From: Sandaracinaceae bacterium
GTDB lineage: Bacteria > Myxococcota_A > Polyangia > Polyangiales > Sandaracinaceae
DNA length: 64,000 bases
NCBI GenBank assembly: GCA_020633195.1
Contig: JACKEC010000016.1
Coordinates: 496,001 to 560,000, forward strand
Direction of reading: 5' to 3'
In this document: one piece after another, positions 26,382-35,298 of the stretch
Position numbering within the stretch: the stretch's first letter is position 1
Layout of the letters: every line of letters starts with the position of its first letter
The notes under the pieces: model-generated
The model's database searches: none
What the model saw: the letters and a program-made list of their open reading frames with translations, nothing else
Told to the model about the DNA's origin: nothing
Made by a program: the position numbers and the translations under genes

Positions 26382-29072
26382 ATGAGAGGGCTTCGCCGCT
26401 GCCTGCGCGCTGGATGCCTCGGTGGCCTCGCGCTGTGCGTGTGCCTGCCGCTCTCGGTGCGCGCGCAGGACGCGGAGCCGGAGGCGCCCGAGGAGGAGGC
26501 GCCGCCCGCGCCGGAGCCCGAGCCGCCGCGGGGGCTCTCGCCGCCCCGCATCGTCGCCTCCACGCCGCCTCGCTACCCCGCCGGTCGGATCTCCGAAGGG
26601 TTGCACCCGAGCGTGGTGCTGATCGTGACCCTCGACGAGAGCGGCGGGGTCGTCGACAGCGCCGTCGAGCACTCCGCCGACGCGGAGTTCGACGCGGCCG
26701 CGCAGGAGGCGGTCCGCTCTTGGACGTTCGCGCCGGCCACCCGCGACGGACAGCCCATCGCCTCTCGCATCCGCGTCGCGGTGCACTTCGAGCTGCCCGC
26801 GTTCGACGTGGCGACGCCGGCCGACGGAGGCACGAGCGTGGAGGCCGGGCACCCCGGACCGCACGGCGAGCACTCGCACGGCGCGGAGCCATCGCCGCCC
26901 GTCGAGGCGCCGCCGCCCGAGGAGGCGCCCCCCGAGCCCGCGGCGCCCGTCGAGCCGGCCGAGCCGGAGGAGCCGGCGGAGCCGGAGGAGGAGCTCGGCG
27001 TGACCGCGGCCGTCGAGCGCGAGCTGCGCGACGCCGAGCGCGGCGCCAGCAGCTTCGACGTCGAGCGCGACCTCCTCTCCATCGCCCCCCACCAGGACGG
27101 CGCGGACCTCATGCTCGCGGTCCCCGGCGTGTTCGTCGCCCGCGCCGAGGGCCTCGCGGTCGGCCAGCGCATCCAGCTGCGCGGCTTCGACGCGGACCAC
27201 GGCCAGGACATCGAGCTCTCGGTGGGCGGCTTACCCGTCAACTTGCCTTCCCACATCCACGGGCAGGGCTACTCGGACCTCGGGTTCCTCATCCCGGAGG
27301 TCGTGCATCGGGTCCGGGCCACCGAGGGGGTCTCCGATCCGCGGCAGGGCGACTTCGCCGTCGCTGGATCCGTCGGCTTCGAGCTCGGCGTCGACGACGC
27401 CCACCGCGGCTGGCGGATCGAGTCCGGCTACGGGCTCTACGACACCTTCCGGCAGCTCGTGATGTGGGCGCCGGAGGGCGAGCGGACGGAGACCTTCGGC
27501 GCGGTGCAGTACCAGCACACGGGCGGGTTCGGGCAGCGCCGGAGCGGCGACGCGGCCAGCGCGATCATCCAGGTCGGGGCCCGCAGCGGCAGCTGGCGGC
27601 TCCGCGGCCTCGGGATCCTCTACGGCGCGCGCGCCGATCTGGCGGGCGTGGTCCGCGTCGACGACGTCGAGGCCGGCCGCGTCGGGTTCTACGACGCCTA
27701 CGCGCAGCCGACCGCGCAGGCTCAGAACGCCCTCTCGGGCCGCTTCATGGCCGGCTTCTTCGGCGACTACCGCGGCCGCGGCGACGACACGGGCGCGTTC
27801 CGGATCTGGCTCGGCGCCGACACGTTTCGACTGCAAGAGAACTTCACGGGCTTCGTCCAGCGCTCGCGCACCCTCGCCGACACCGCGGGTCGCGGCGACC
27901 TCATCGAGCAGCGCAACCAGACCTACTCGGCGGGCGTCTCGGGCCGCTACCGCACCGAGGCGTGGCGGCCCTGGGACTGGGCCGGCGCGCGCCTCGAGGT
28001 CGGCCTCGACGGGCGCCTCGACTTCGTCGACCAAGCCCAGAACCTGCTCGCGATGCCCCGCAACCAGACGTGGGACACGCGCGTGGACGCGTCGATCGTC
28101 GCCTCGAACGTCTCGCTGTGGGGGGACGTGGAGATCACGGCGACCGAGCACGTGACGCTGCACGTCGGCGTCCGATCGGCGCTCTTGCTCTACGAGATCG
28201 ACGATCGGCTCGGCAACTTCGTCCCGCTGGTGCGCCCCCGCGACGGCTTCATCATGGGCTTCCGCCGCAGCGCCGGCGGGGTGACGGTGGGGCCGCGCGC
28301 GAGCGCCGAGGTGCGGCCGACCGAGTGGCTGAAGCTGCGCGCGAGCTACGGTGAGGGCTACCGCTCGCCGCAGGCGCGCACCCTCGACGACGGCGAGGCC
28401 GCCCCCTTCACCACGGTCCGGTCCGCGGACCTCGGCGCCATCTTCGAGCACGAGCGGCTGCTGCGCGTCGCGGTGTCGGGCTTCTGGACGGAGCTCTCCG
28501 ACGACATCGCCTTCGAGCCCCGCGAGGGTCGGCTCGAGCGCATCGGCGCCTCGCGGCGCCTCGGCGCGGTCCTCTACGCGCAGGCCCGCCCCCTCGACTG
28601 GCTGCTCGGCTCGCTGTCGGTCACCTACGTCGACGCCGAGCTGCTCGAGCCGCCGCCGCCGAGCGCCGACGACCCGCAGCCCGCGTTCGTCCCGGGCCAG
28701 AACCTCCCCTACGTCGCGCCCGTCGTCATCCGCGCGGACGTCGGCGTCCACGGCACCCTCGCGGAGGACGTCCTCGACCAGCGCCTCACGGGGCGCATCG
28801 GGATCGGCTACTCGTTCCTCTCGCCGCGGCCGCTGCCCTTCGGCGGCATGGCCGACCCCGTGAACCTGTTCGACGCGAGCGCCGGCCTCGGCTGGGGGCC
28901 CGTCGATCTCGGGGTCTCCTTCTACAACCTCTTCGACACGCGCTGGGCGGCCTCCGAGTTCCTCTTCGCGTCCAACTGGGACCCCACGGGCATCCCCTCG
29001 CGCGTCCCCGCGCGCCACCTCTCCGCGGGCTCACCGTTCACCTTCATGGTCACGCTCGGGGTGTCGCCGTGA
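26382..29072 (+). CDS. TonB-dependent outer-membrane receptor with N-terminal TonB-type domain
   Basis: An 896-residue outer-membrane importer. After a signal peptide (to about RAQ, residue 29) comes a TonB C-terminal-like domain (about 45-135; TPPRYPAGRISEGLHPSVVL, VRSWTFAPA). Next is a His/Pro/Glu linker (about 140-200, including HPGPHGEHSHG), then the plug (VPGVFVARAEG, QRIQLRGFD, about 205-330) and a 22-strand-type barrel to the C-terminus. Fusion of a TonB-type domain to its receptor recurs in myxobacteria. The His-rich linker and the nearby Fur-family gene suggest a metal or metal complex as substrate; this is inference. First gene of a three-gene operon with ATGA/GTGA overlaps. Confidence 0.85.
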   Translation: MRGLRRCLRAGCLGGLALCVCLPLSVRAQDAEPEAPEEEAPPAPEPEPPRGLSPPRIVASTPPRYPAGRISEGLHPSVVLIVTLDESGGVVDSAVEHSADAEFDAAAQEAVRSWTFAPATRDGQPIASRIRVAVHFELPAFDVATPADGGTSVEAGHPGPHGEHSHGAEPSPPVEAPPPEEAPPEPAAPVEPAEPEEPAEPEEELGVTAAVERELRDAERGASSFDVERDLLSIAPHQDGADLMLAVPGVFVARAEGLAVGQRIQLRGFDADHGQDIELSVGGLPVNLPSHIHGQGYSDLGFLIPEVVHRVRATEGVSDPRQGDFAVAGSVGFELGVDDAHRGWRIESGYGLYDTFRQLVMWAPEGERTETFGAVQYQHTGGFGQRRSGDAASAIIQVGARSGSWRLRGLGILYGARADLAGVVRVDDVEAGRVGFYDAYAQPTAQAQNALSGRFMAGFFGDYRGRGDDTGAFRIWLGADTFRLQENFTGFVQRSRTLADTAGRGDLIEQRNQTYSAGVSGRYRTEAWRPWDWAGARLEVGLDGRLDFVDQAQNLLAMPRNQTWDTRVDASIVASNVSLWGDVEITATEHVTLHVGVRSALLLYEIDDRLGNFVPLVRPRDGFIMGFRRSAGGVTVGPRASAEVRPTEWLKLRASYGEGYRSPQARTLDDGEAAPFTTVRSADLGAIFEHERLLRVAVSGFWTELSDDIAFEPREGRLERIGASRRLGAVLYAQARPLDWLLGSLSVTYVDAELLEPPPPSADDPQPAFVPGQNLPYVAPVVIRADVGVHGTLAEDVLDQRLTGRIGIGYSFLSPRPLPFGGMADPVNLFDASAGLGWGPVDLGVSFYNLFDTRWAASEFLFASNWDPTGIPSRVPARHLSAGSPFTFMVTLGVSP

Positions 29073-29932
29073 GCCGCGCGACGTGGATCGTCGGGCTCCT
29101 GTCGTTGGCGACCGGCTGCGTCGACACCTCGATCCAGGCGACGTCCGTCGACCTCTCCGTCGCCGGCACCGACGCCCGCGCGCCGTTCGAAGGTCGTCGC
29201 GGCGCGACGATCACGCTCTCGCGCGCCGACGTCGCGTTCGGGCCCGTGTACCTGTGCGCTGGCTACACCGCGGGCGAGCTCTGCGACGAGGCGCTCGCCG
29301 AGTGGCGGGACGCCGCGGTCGTCGACGCGCTCTCGGCGGCGCCCACGTCGCTCGGCGCGATGGTCGCGCTCACGGGGACCGCGCACTCCTACATGTTCGA
29401 CTACGGCATCGTCTCGCTCCTCACCAGCGACGCCCCGCTCGTGACGGCCGCCGCCGAGTCGCTCGGCCCCGCGTCCGCGGTGGTCGAGGGCGTCGCCGAC
29501 GTCGAGGGGCAGTCGATCCCGTTCACGGTGCGCGTACGCGTGGAGCAGAGCGCCGACGTGGAGCAGGGGGTCCCCGTCGTCCGCAGCGGCGAGGACGACG
29601 GGTTCGAGCACCCCATCGCGCCCGACGGCGGGTCTCGGCTGCTCGTGCGGTTCGATCCGCGCGCCTGGCTCGCGATGGCGGACTTCGCGGCGCTCGTCGA
29701 GGACGCGACCTGCGCGCCGGGGCTCGACGTCGCGTGCGCGGGGCCGATCGAGCAGCGCTGCGCCGCCGATGGGTCGGTCGCCGAGACGCGGGACTGCGCG
29801 GCGCTCGGGGGCGCCTGCGTGAGGGACCTCGGCTGCGTGGAGCGCCTCGAGCTCGGCTCCGACGATCAGGTCGGACGCGCGCTGCGCATCGGGCTCGAGG
29901 CGGGCGCGCGGCCGGAGCTGGTGTTCGAGTGA
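29069..29932 (+). CDS. Lipoprotein of TonB-receptor operon, function unknown
   Basis: A 287-residue lipoprotein with a leader ending SLATGC. The mature chain is strand-rich and has a paired-cysteine segment (YLCAGYTAGELCDEA) and a Cys-rich C-terminal part (TCAPGLDVACAGPIEQRC, CAALGGACVRDLGC). I do not recognise a family. Its ATG overlaps the receptor stop, and its stop overlaps the next GTG. The position suggests a surface helper that captures or hands over the receptor's substrate. Confidence 0.65.
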   Translation: MSRATWIVGLLSLATGCVDTSIQATSVDLSVAGTDARAPFEGRRGATITLSRADVAFGPVYLCAGYTAGELCDEALAEWRDAAVVDALSAAPTSLGAMVALTGTAHSYMFDYGIVSLLTSDAPLVTAAAESLGPASAVVEGVADVEGQSIPFTVRVRVEQSADVEQGVPVVRSGEDDGFEHPIAPDGGSRLLVRFDPRAWLAMADFAALVEDATCAPGLDVACAGPIEQRCAADGSVAETRDCAALGGACVRDLGCVERLELGSDDQVGRALRIGLEAGARPELVFE

Positions 29933-30909
29933 ACGCGCGGCTCACGCTCTGGGTCGCGCTGCTCGCGGGCTGCGGGTCCACGCCGACGCCCGGGTCCGAC
30001 GGCGGCGCGGGCAGTCGGCTCGTCGTGCTGCTCGAGGCCGAGGCGACGGCTGGTGAGGGCATCGCCGCGGGCGAGGGGCCCGAGGACATCCAGGACGGCT
30101 GGTCGGTCGCCTTCGACGACTACGTCGTCGTGATCGGCGGCGTGGACGTGCGCCTCGCGCAGGACGCCTCGCAGGCCGCGACCGCCGGAGAACGGTTCGC
30201 GGTGGACCTCGTCGACGTGCCCGAGGCCGGCCTCCCGCTCTGGTCGATCGCGGGGCTGACGCCGGGTCGATGGGAGCTCGGCTACGCGCTCGGCCGCGCC
30301 GCGACCGACGGCGCCGTCGCGGACGCGAGCGTCTCCGACGCGCAGCTCGCCGAGATGGTGGAGGGCGACTGGACCTACCTGATCGCGGGCGCGCTGAGCC
30401 GCGCGGACGGCGCGTCGTGTCCGCCCGCGAGCCGCGCGACCCCGGGCGACGCGATCCCGAACGGCGACACGAACGCGGCCGGGGATCCCTGCTACGACAA
30501 CCCGGTCGTCGCCTTCCGGTGGGGGCTCACGGCGCCGACCGCGCTCGGGCCCTGCGAGGTCGACGACACGCCCGGCTTCGCCGTCACGGCGGGCGCGAGC
30601 ACCAGCGTCGCGCTCACCATCCACGGCGACCACCTCTTCTTCAACGGCTTCCCCGAAGGCGGGGAGGGCGGCGTGCGTCGCCTCGCGCAGTGGCTGGCCG
30701 ACGGCGATCTGAACGTCGACGGAGAGGTCACCCGCGAGGAGCTCGAGGCCCTCGTGCCCGCCGACCTCGTCGAGTTCGATCCGCGCTTCCAGCTCGGCGG
30801 CACGCCCGTCACTCCGCTCGCGAGCCTCTGGGACTACGTCACCGCGCAGGTGAAGACGCAGGGGCACTTCCAGGGCGAGGGCGAGTGCGCGCTGAGCGCC
30901 GCGCCCTGA
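29929..30909 (+). CDS. Lipoprotein with EF-hand-like loop, TonB-receptor operon
   Basis: A 326-residue lipoprotein starting at GTG (gtga overlap with the previous stop); the leader ends ALLAGC. The body is a beta-rich domain of unknown family with several Cys (SCPPAS, PCYDNP, PCEVDD). Near the C-terminus, DLNVDGEVTREE matches the 12-residue EF-hand loop exactly at positions 1, 3, 5, 6, 8 and 12, so calcium binding is likely there. HGDHLFFNGF precedes it. Probably works with the receptor and the lipoprotein upstream. Convergent with the Fur-family gene, 5 bp apart. Confidence 0.65.
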   Translation: MNARLTLWVALLAGCGSTPTPGSDGGAGSRLVVLLEAEATAGEGIAAGEGPEDIQDGWSVAFDDYVVVIGGVDVRLAQDASQAATAGERFAVDLVDVPEAGLPLWSIAGLTPGRWELGYALGRAATDGAVADASVSDAQLAEMVEGDWTYLIAGALSRADGASCPPASRATPGDAIPNGDTNAAGDPCYDNPVVAFRWGLTAPTALGPCEVDDTPGFAVTAGASTSVALTIHGDHLFFNGFPEGGEGGVRRLAQWLADGDLNVDGEVTREELEALVPADLVEFDPRFQLGGTPVTPLASLWDYVTAQVKTQGHFQGEGECALSAAP

Positions 30910-30914
30910 CGCGA

Positions 30915-31355
30915 TCAGCCGCAGTCGTTGCAGACGCCGCGGATCTGGATCTCGACGTTCTTCTGACGCAGCGCCCGAGGAGCGCCGCGGCGCGCGTTGA
31001 GCGACACCGCGTCGTCGGGGAGGCAGCTCACGTCGCCGCACTCCTGGCAGACGAAGTGCGGGTGCGCGCTGCTGTCGTGGCCTCCGGCGCCGGCGAGCTC
31101 GAAGCGCCACAGGTGGTCGCCGAGGTCGGTCCGGTTCACGAGCCCGCCGTTCGTCAGGTCCATGAGGTTCCTGTACAGCGTCGCGCGATCGTAGCCGTGG
31201 TCCGACACCGCCTCGCAGACCTCGGCGTGGGTGAGGGCGCGGCCGGCCTCCGTCAGGCACTCGAGGACCAGCGTGCGCGCGTTGGTCGCCCGCAGACCGG
31301 CCTCGCGCAGGCGGCGCTTCAGCTCGTGCTTGGGTCCCGTCGATTCGCTCGGCAC
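30915..31355 (-). CDS. Fur-family metal-responsive repressor
   Basis: A 146-residue transcription factor of the Fur/Zur/PerR family. The winged helix (about 8-85) includes LTHAEVCEAVSDHGYDRATLYRNL. The dimerisation domain has AHPHFVCQECGDV and a C-terminal CNDCG, giving two CxxC pairs for a structural zinc. The metal it senses cannot be told from sequence. GTG 31355 gives normal length; longer frames run over the neighbour. It faces the TonB-receptor operon and has a partial palindrome 18-36 bp before its start that resembles the receptor's, so it may control both. Confidence 0.88.
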   Translation of the reverse strand: MPSESTGPKHELKRRLREAGLRATNARTLVLECLTEAGRALTHAEVCEAVSDHGYDRATLYRNLMDLTNGGLVNRTDLGDHLWRFELAGAGGHDSSAHPHFVCQECGDVSCLPDDAVSLNARRGAPRALRQKNVEIQIRGVCNDCG

Positions 31356-31372
31356 GTCTCTTCGCCTCGATC

Positions 31373-31391
31373 GCAACGGTAACACGGTTGC
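31373..31391. promoter_or_regulatory. Candidate Fur-family operator in divergent promoter region
   Basis: Imperfect inverted repeat gcaac-n9-gttgc between the Fur-family gene (start 31355) and the propeller lipoprotein (start 31433). On the minus strand it reads caaccgtgttac, matching 10 of 12 bases of the site at 26337. The core ggtaacac (31378-31385) recurs inverted as gtgttacc at 31417-31424, just before the lipoprotein start. Confidence 0.45.
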
Positions 31392-31432
31392 AGCGGCGAA
31401 CCACCCGCGAGACCGGGTGTTACCCTGCCGAG

Positions 31433-33208
31433 GTGCGGCGCGTCGCCCTCTTGCTCGGGCTCTCCCTCTTCGGCTGCGAGGAGCCCCCCGCGCCTCCGCC
31501 GCCGACCCCCGCGCCCGTCCCCGCTCCACCGCCGCCCGCGCCCCCTGCGCCGCCGGAGCGACCCGGGCCGACCTGCAGCTACCACGGCTGGTGCTGGGAG
31601 CGGCCGCTCCCCCAGGGCAACGACCTGTACGGCGTCCACGTCGTCGACGGCGAGGTCGTCGCGGTCGGCGAGCGCGGCACGATCGTCCGCCGCCGCGGCG
31701 GCGCCTGGGCCTTCGAGGACGCGCCCACCCGGGAGCGCCTCCGCGACGTCTGGGGACCGAGCGCCGACGCCCTCTTCGCGGTCGGGGAGGCGGGCACCGT
31801 CCTGCGCTACGCGGATGGCGCGTGGACCGCCGACGAAGGCGGAGGCGACGCGGATCTGTGGTCGGTCGACGGCGGCCCGGACGGCGTCGTCTACGCCGTC
31901 GGCGCGGCGGGCGCGGTCCGCCGCTGGGACGGGGAGGCGTGGACGACGGAGGCGGTGTCGACCCCGCTGACCCTCGTCGACGTCGACGTGACGGAGCACG
32001 CGGTCCACGCGCTCGCCGTGGATCTCGTCGGGGCCCGCGCGGTGCTCTATCGACGCGGCGAGTCGGAGTGGGTCGAGGTGCAGGCCTTCGACGGCGACCT
32101 CGAGGCCTTGCTCGCCACGGACGCGGGCGACGTGATCGTGGCGGGCGCCAACGCCCGACACCGCGCCGCCGACGGAACGCCGTCGACCGAGGTCCTTCAC
32201 CTCACGCGGCCGGTGCGCGCGCTCTGGGGCGACGGCGCGACCGCGTTCGCCGCGGGCTACGACGGCGCGCTCGCGCGATGGGACGGCGCGCGCTGGACCC
32301 GGCAGGAGTCCCCCTTCGACCACGACCTCCACGCCCTGTCGGGCTCGGGCCCCGACGACGTGTGGGCGGTCGGCGCGCACGGCGTGACGCTCCACTGGGA
32401 CGGCGCGACGTGGACACGCGATGGCGACGGCGCGACCGCGCACCTGAACGCGGTCTGGGGCCTCGGCCCCGACGATGTCTGGGCGGTCGGCGATCACGCG
32501 TTCCTGTACTTCGACGGCCGGAGCTGGATCCCCCAAGGGCCGACCGGGCACGACCTGCGCGCGATCTTCGGGGTGGGCGGCGTGCTCCTCGCCGCGGGCG
32601 ACGACGGCGCGCTGCTCCGCTACGTCGGCGGCGCCTGGGTGGACGAGCACCGGGGCTCGGGCCAGGAGCTCAACGGGCTCTGGGGGGCCGACGTCGATCA
32701 CGTGTTCGCGGTCGGCAAGGACGTCTGGCTCGAGCGCGAGGCCGGCGCCTGGACCGAGCACGCCGATCGCCCCGACGCCGCGGGCGCGTGGGGCAGCGGG
32801 CCCGACGACGTGTGGGCGGCGGGCCGCGACGGGCTGCACCACTGGGACGGGGCGACGTGGACCTCCGTCCCGGAGACCGCGTCGTGGGTCCTGTTCGCGG
32901 TGTGGGGCTCCGCCGCGGACGACGTCTGGGCGGTCGGCGCGGGCGGTCGCGTCCTGCACTACGACGGCGCGGCGTGGACGACCCGCGAGGCGCCGACCCG
33001 ACAGAACCTGCTCGCGCTCTGGGGCGCGGGCCGAGACGACGTGTGGGCCGTGGGACAGCACGGCACGATCCTCCACTTCGACGGCGAGCGCTGGCGCTGG
33101 CGCGACAGCGGCACCGACGAGCTCCTCCACGGCGTCTGGGGGACGGGCGCCGGTGCCGTGGTCGTCGTCGGCCACGGCGGCACCGTGCTGCGCTTCGAGG
33201 GCCCGTGA
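31433..33208 (+). CDS. Propeller-repeat lipoprotein (DVWAVG repeats)
   Basis: A 591-residue lipoprotein starting at GTG; the leader ends LSLFGC, followed by a Pro/Ala linker. The rest is a run of about a dozen 40-residue repeats of the form DDVWAVGxxGxxLHWDGATWT, the pattern of many myxobacterial secreted propellers (galactose-oxidase or Kelch-like in shape). No catalytic residue is evident; binding of a surface ligand is likely. Its stop overlaps the start of the DUF692-dehydrogenase fusion (gtga), so the two are translated together. It is divergent from the Fur-family gene and may share an operator with it. Confidence 0.78.
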   Translation: MRRVALLLGLSLFGCEEPPAPPPPTPAPVPAPPPPAPPAPPERPGPTCSYHGWCWERPLPQGNDLYGVHVVDGEVVAVGERGTIVRRRGGAWAFEDAPTRERLRDVWGPSADALFAVGEAGTVLRYADGAWTADEGGGDADLWSVDGGPDGVVYAVGAAGAVRRWDGEAWTTEAVSTPLTLVDVDVTEHAVHALAVDLVGARAVLYRRGESEWVEVQAFDGDLEALLATDAGDVIVAGANARHRAADGTPSTEVLHLTRPVRALWGDGATAFAAGYDGALARWDGARWTRQESPFDHDLHALSGSGPDDVWAVGAHGVTLHWDGATWTRDGDGATAHLNAVWGLGPDDVWAVGDHAFLYFDGRSWIPQGPTGHDLRAIFGVGGVLLAAGDDGALLRYVGGAWVDEHRGSGQELNGLWGADVDHVFAVGKDVWLEREAGAWTEHADRPDAAGAWGSGPDDVWAAGRDGLHHWDGATWTSVPETASWVLFAVWGSAADDVWAVGAGGRVLHYDGAAWTTREAPTRQNLLALWGAGRDDVWAVGQHGTILHFDGERWRWRDSGTDELLHGVWGTGAGAVVVVGHGGTVLRFEGP

Positions 33209-35298
33209 CGATCCGCGTCGGCCTCACCCTCTCGCCGTCGGAGGACCTGCGCGCCGCGGCGCTGCCGCTCTTCGAAGACGAGCTCGTGGACGCGATCGAG
33301 TGGCCGATCGACATGGGGTTCGGCGGCGTCCCCGACTGGTGCGAGGCGCTCCTGAGCTTCTTCGGCGAGGAGGACCGGCTCGTCGCGCACGGGGTCGAGC
33401 TGTCCCTGCTCACCGTCGGCCAGGCGCGGCGCCGCGCGCGCTGGCTCGCCGACGCGGAGGAGGCCTTCGCGACGTACCGCTTCGCGCACCTGACCGAGCA
33501 CATGGGCTTCATGACCGCGGGCGCCGTGATCGGCGGCACGCCGCTGCCTCACCCCTTCACGGAGAGCGCCGTCGCGGTCGGCGTGCGGCGGCTCTCGGAG
33601 CTCCGGCGGCGCTTCGCGGTGGACGTCGGCCTCGAGAACCTCGCCCTCGCGCTCGGCCCCTCCGACGTCGACGCGCAGCCCGACTTCATCGAGGCGATGC
33701 TCGACCCGGTCGGCGGCTTCCTCCTGCTCGATCTGCACAACCTGCTCTGTCAGGCGGAGAACTTCGGCCGCGATCCCACCGAGCTGCTGCTCCGCTACCC
33801 GCTGCATCGGGTCCGCGAGATCCACCTCGCCGGCGGCACGCACTTCCTCCCCACCGAGGGCCCCGCGCTGCGCCGCGACGATCACGAGCGCCCCGTGCCC
33901 GACGCGTGCCTCTCCCTCCTCGAGGTCGCGCTGTCGCGCTGCCCGGAGCTGCGGTGGATCTTCATCGAGCACGCCGACAACGCGCTGCGCGACGTGCGCG
34001 ACGTGGCCGCGTTCCGGGCCACGTTTCGGATGGTGCGCGGCCTCGTCGAGAGCGCCGGCCCCGCCTCGGCGCCGACGTGGACGCCGTCGATCGCGGCGCT
34101 CCCCGACGAGGGAGAGGTGGCGCTCGACGAGGCGCAAGGCCGCTTCCTCGAGACGCTCGACGACGCCCCGGACGCGGCGGCGGCGGCGCGCGCGCTGTCG
34201 GCCCTGCCGGCGTGGGGCGGGTGGGCGAGCGGCTTCGATCCCCGCGCCCTCGAGCTCGCGCATCACCTCCTCGAGCGCTGGGGCGAGCGCCGCGACGATC
34301 CGCCGCCGGGGGAGATGCGGGTCGCGGCGCTCGAGTCGGTGGGGCGCGTGGCGTGGCGTCGGCGCGCCGTCCCCGAGCCCGGTCCGGGGCAAGCTCGCTT
34401 GCAGGTGCTCGCGTGTGGTCTGTGCGGCACCGACGTGCAGCTCTGGCGAGGAGCGCTCGGCGCGCCGCTGCCCCTCGTCCTCGGGCACGAGACCGTCGGG
34501 GTGGTCGACGCGGTGGGGGAGGGCGTCGCCCTCTCGCTCGGGGCGCGCGTGGGCGTCCCCTGGGCGCAGGCGAGCTGCGGCGCCTGCGACGCCTGCCGCG
34601 GGGGGCACCCGCGGTTCTGCGAGCGGCTCGTCACCTGGCTCGATCGCGGCGGCGGGTTCGCCGACTACGCGCTCGCCGAGGCGGCCGCGTGCGTGCCGCT
34701 GCCGCTCGAGGCCGACCCCGCCGTGCTCGCGCCGCTGCTCTGCGCGGGGCACACGGCGCTCGGCGCGATCCGGCGCGCCCAGCTCCGGGCCGGGGAGCGG
34801 GTCGCGGTCGTCGGGATCGGAGGGGTCGGCCACATCGCGCTCGGCCTCGCGGCGGCCGAGGGGGCCGAGGTGTTCGCGCTGACCGACAACCCGACGAAGA
34901 CCGCGGACGCGCTCGCGCTCGGCGCGGTGGAGGTCCTCTCGGGCGCTGGCCCCCTCGACGCGCTCGCGCGCGCCGGCGGCGCCGACGTGATCCTCTCGAC
35001 CACGCCCTCGCTCGACCTCGAGCCAGCGATCCGCGCGCTTCGCCCCGAGGGGCGCGTCGTGGTGGTCGGGGCCGCGCCCGGGTCGGTGCCGGTGACGCCC
35101 CTCGCGCTCGTCGAGAAGGGCGGGTCGCTGGTCGGCGCGACCTCGGGCTCCCGAGAGGATCTCGTCTCCCTCGTGGCGCTCTTCGAGCGCGGCGCGGTGC
35201 GCCCCCGGGTCGAGCGCTACCCGCTCGGTCAGCTGCGCCGCGCGCTCCACCGGCTCGAGGATCGCCGGGTGCGCTACCGCGCCGTCATGGTCCCTTGA
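33205..35298 (+). CDS. DUF692 (MNIO-type) domain fused to zinc alcohol dehydrogenase
   Basis: One 697-residue frame with no stop between two enzymes. Residues 1 to about 280 are a DUF692 TIM barrel, the multinuclear iron oxygenase family that includes MbnB. Likely metal ligands lie in HLTEHMGF, GLENLAL, LLLDLHNLL and REIHLAGG, and IFIEHADN follows. A helical linker (about 285-365) joins it to a zinc MDR dehydrogenase (about 371-697) with CGLCGTD, GHETVG, the structural-zinc cluster CGACDACRGGHPRFC and the NAD(P) motif GIGGVGHIALG. An in-frame ATG at 34315 could give a separate dehydrogenase. The substrate is unknown. Coupled to the propeller lipoprotein by a gtga overlap. Confidence 0.82.
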   Translation: MTIRVGLTLSPSEDLRAAALPLFEDELVDAIEWPIDMGFGGVPDWCEALLSFFGEEDRLVAHGVELSLLTVGQARRRARWLADAEEAFATYRFAHLTEHMGFMTAGAVIGGTPLPHPFTESAVAVGVRRLSELRRRFAVDVGLENLALALGPSDVDAQPDFIEAMLDPVGGFLLLDLHNLLCQAENFGRDPTELLLRYPLHRVREIHLAGGTHFLPTEGPALRRDDHERPVPDACLSLLEVALSRCPELRWIFIEHADNALRDVRDVAAFRATFRMVRGLVESAGPASAPTWTPSIAALPDEGEVALDEAQGRFLETLDDAPDAAAAARALSALPAWGGWASGFDPRALELAHHLLERWGERRDDPPPGEMRVAALESVGRVAWRRRAVPEPGPGQARLQVLACGLCGTDVQLWRGALGAPLPLVLGHETVGVVDAVGEGVALSLGARVGVPWAQASCGACDACRGGHPRFCERLVTWLDRGGGFADYALAEAAACVPLPLEADPAVLAPLLCAGHTALGAIRRAQLRAGERVAVVGIGGVGHIALGLAAAEGAEVFALTDNPTKTADALALGAVEVLSGAGPLDALARAGGADVILSTTPSLDLEPAIRALRPEGRVVVVGAAPGSVPVTPLALVEKGGSLVGATSGSREDLVSLVALFERGAVRPRVERYPLGQLRRALHRLEDRRVRYRAVMVP

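Noticed and set aside
31231..33204. Plus-strand extension of the DUF692 fusion upstream
   Set aside because: Open frame continues far upstream, but it overlays the propeller lipoprotein gene in another frame; the GTG at 33205 with a gtga overlap is the natural start.
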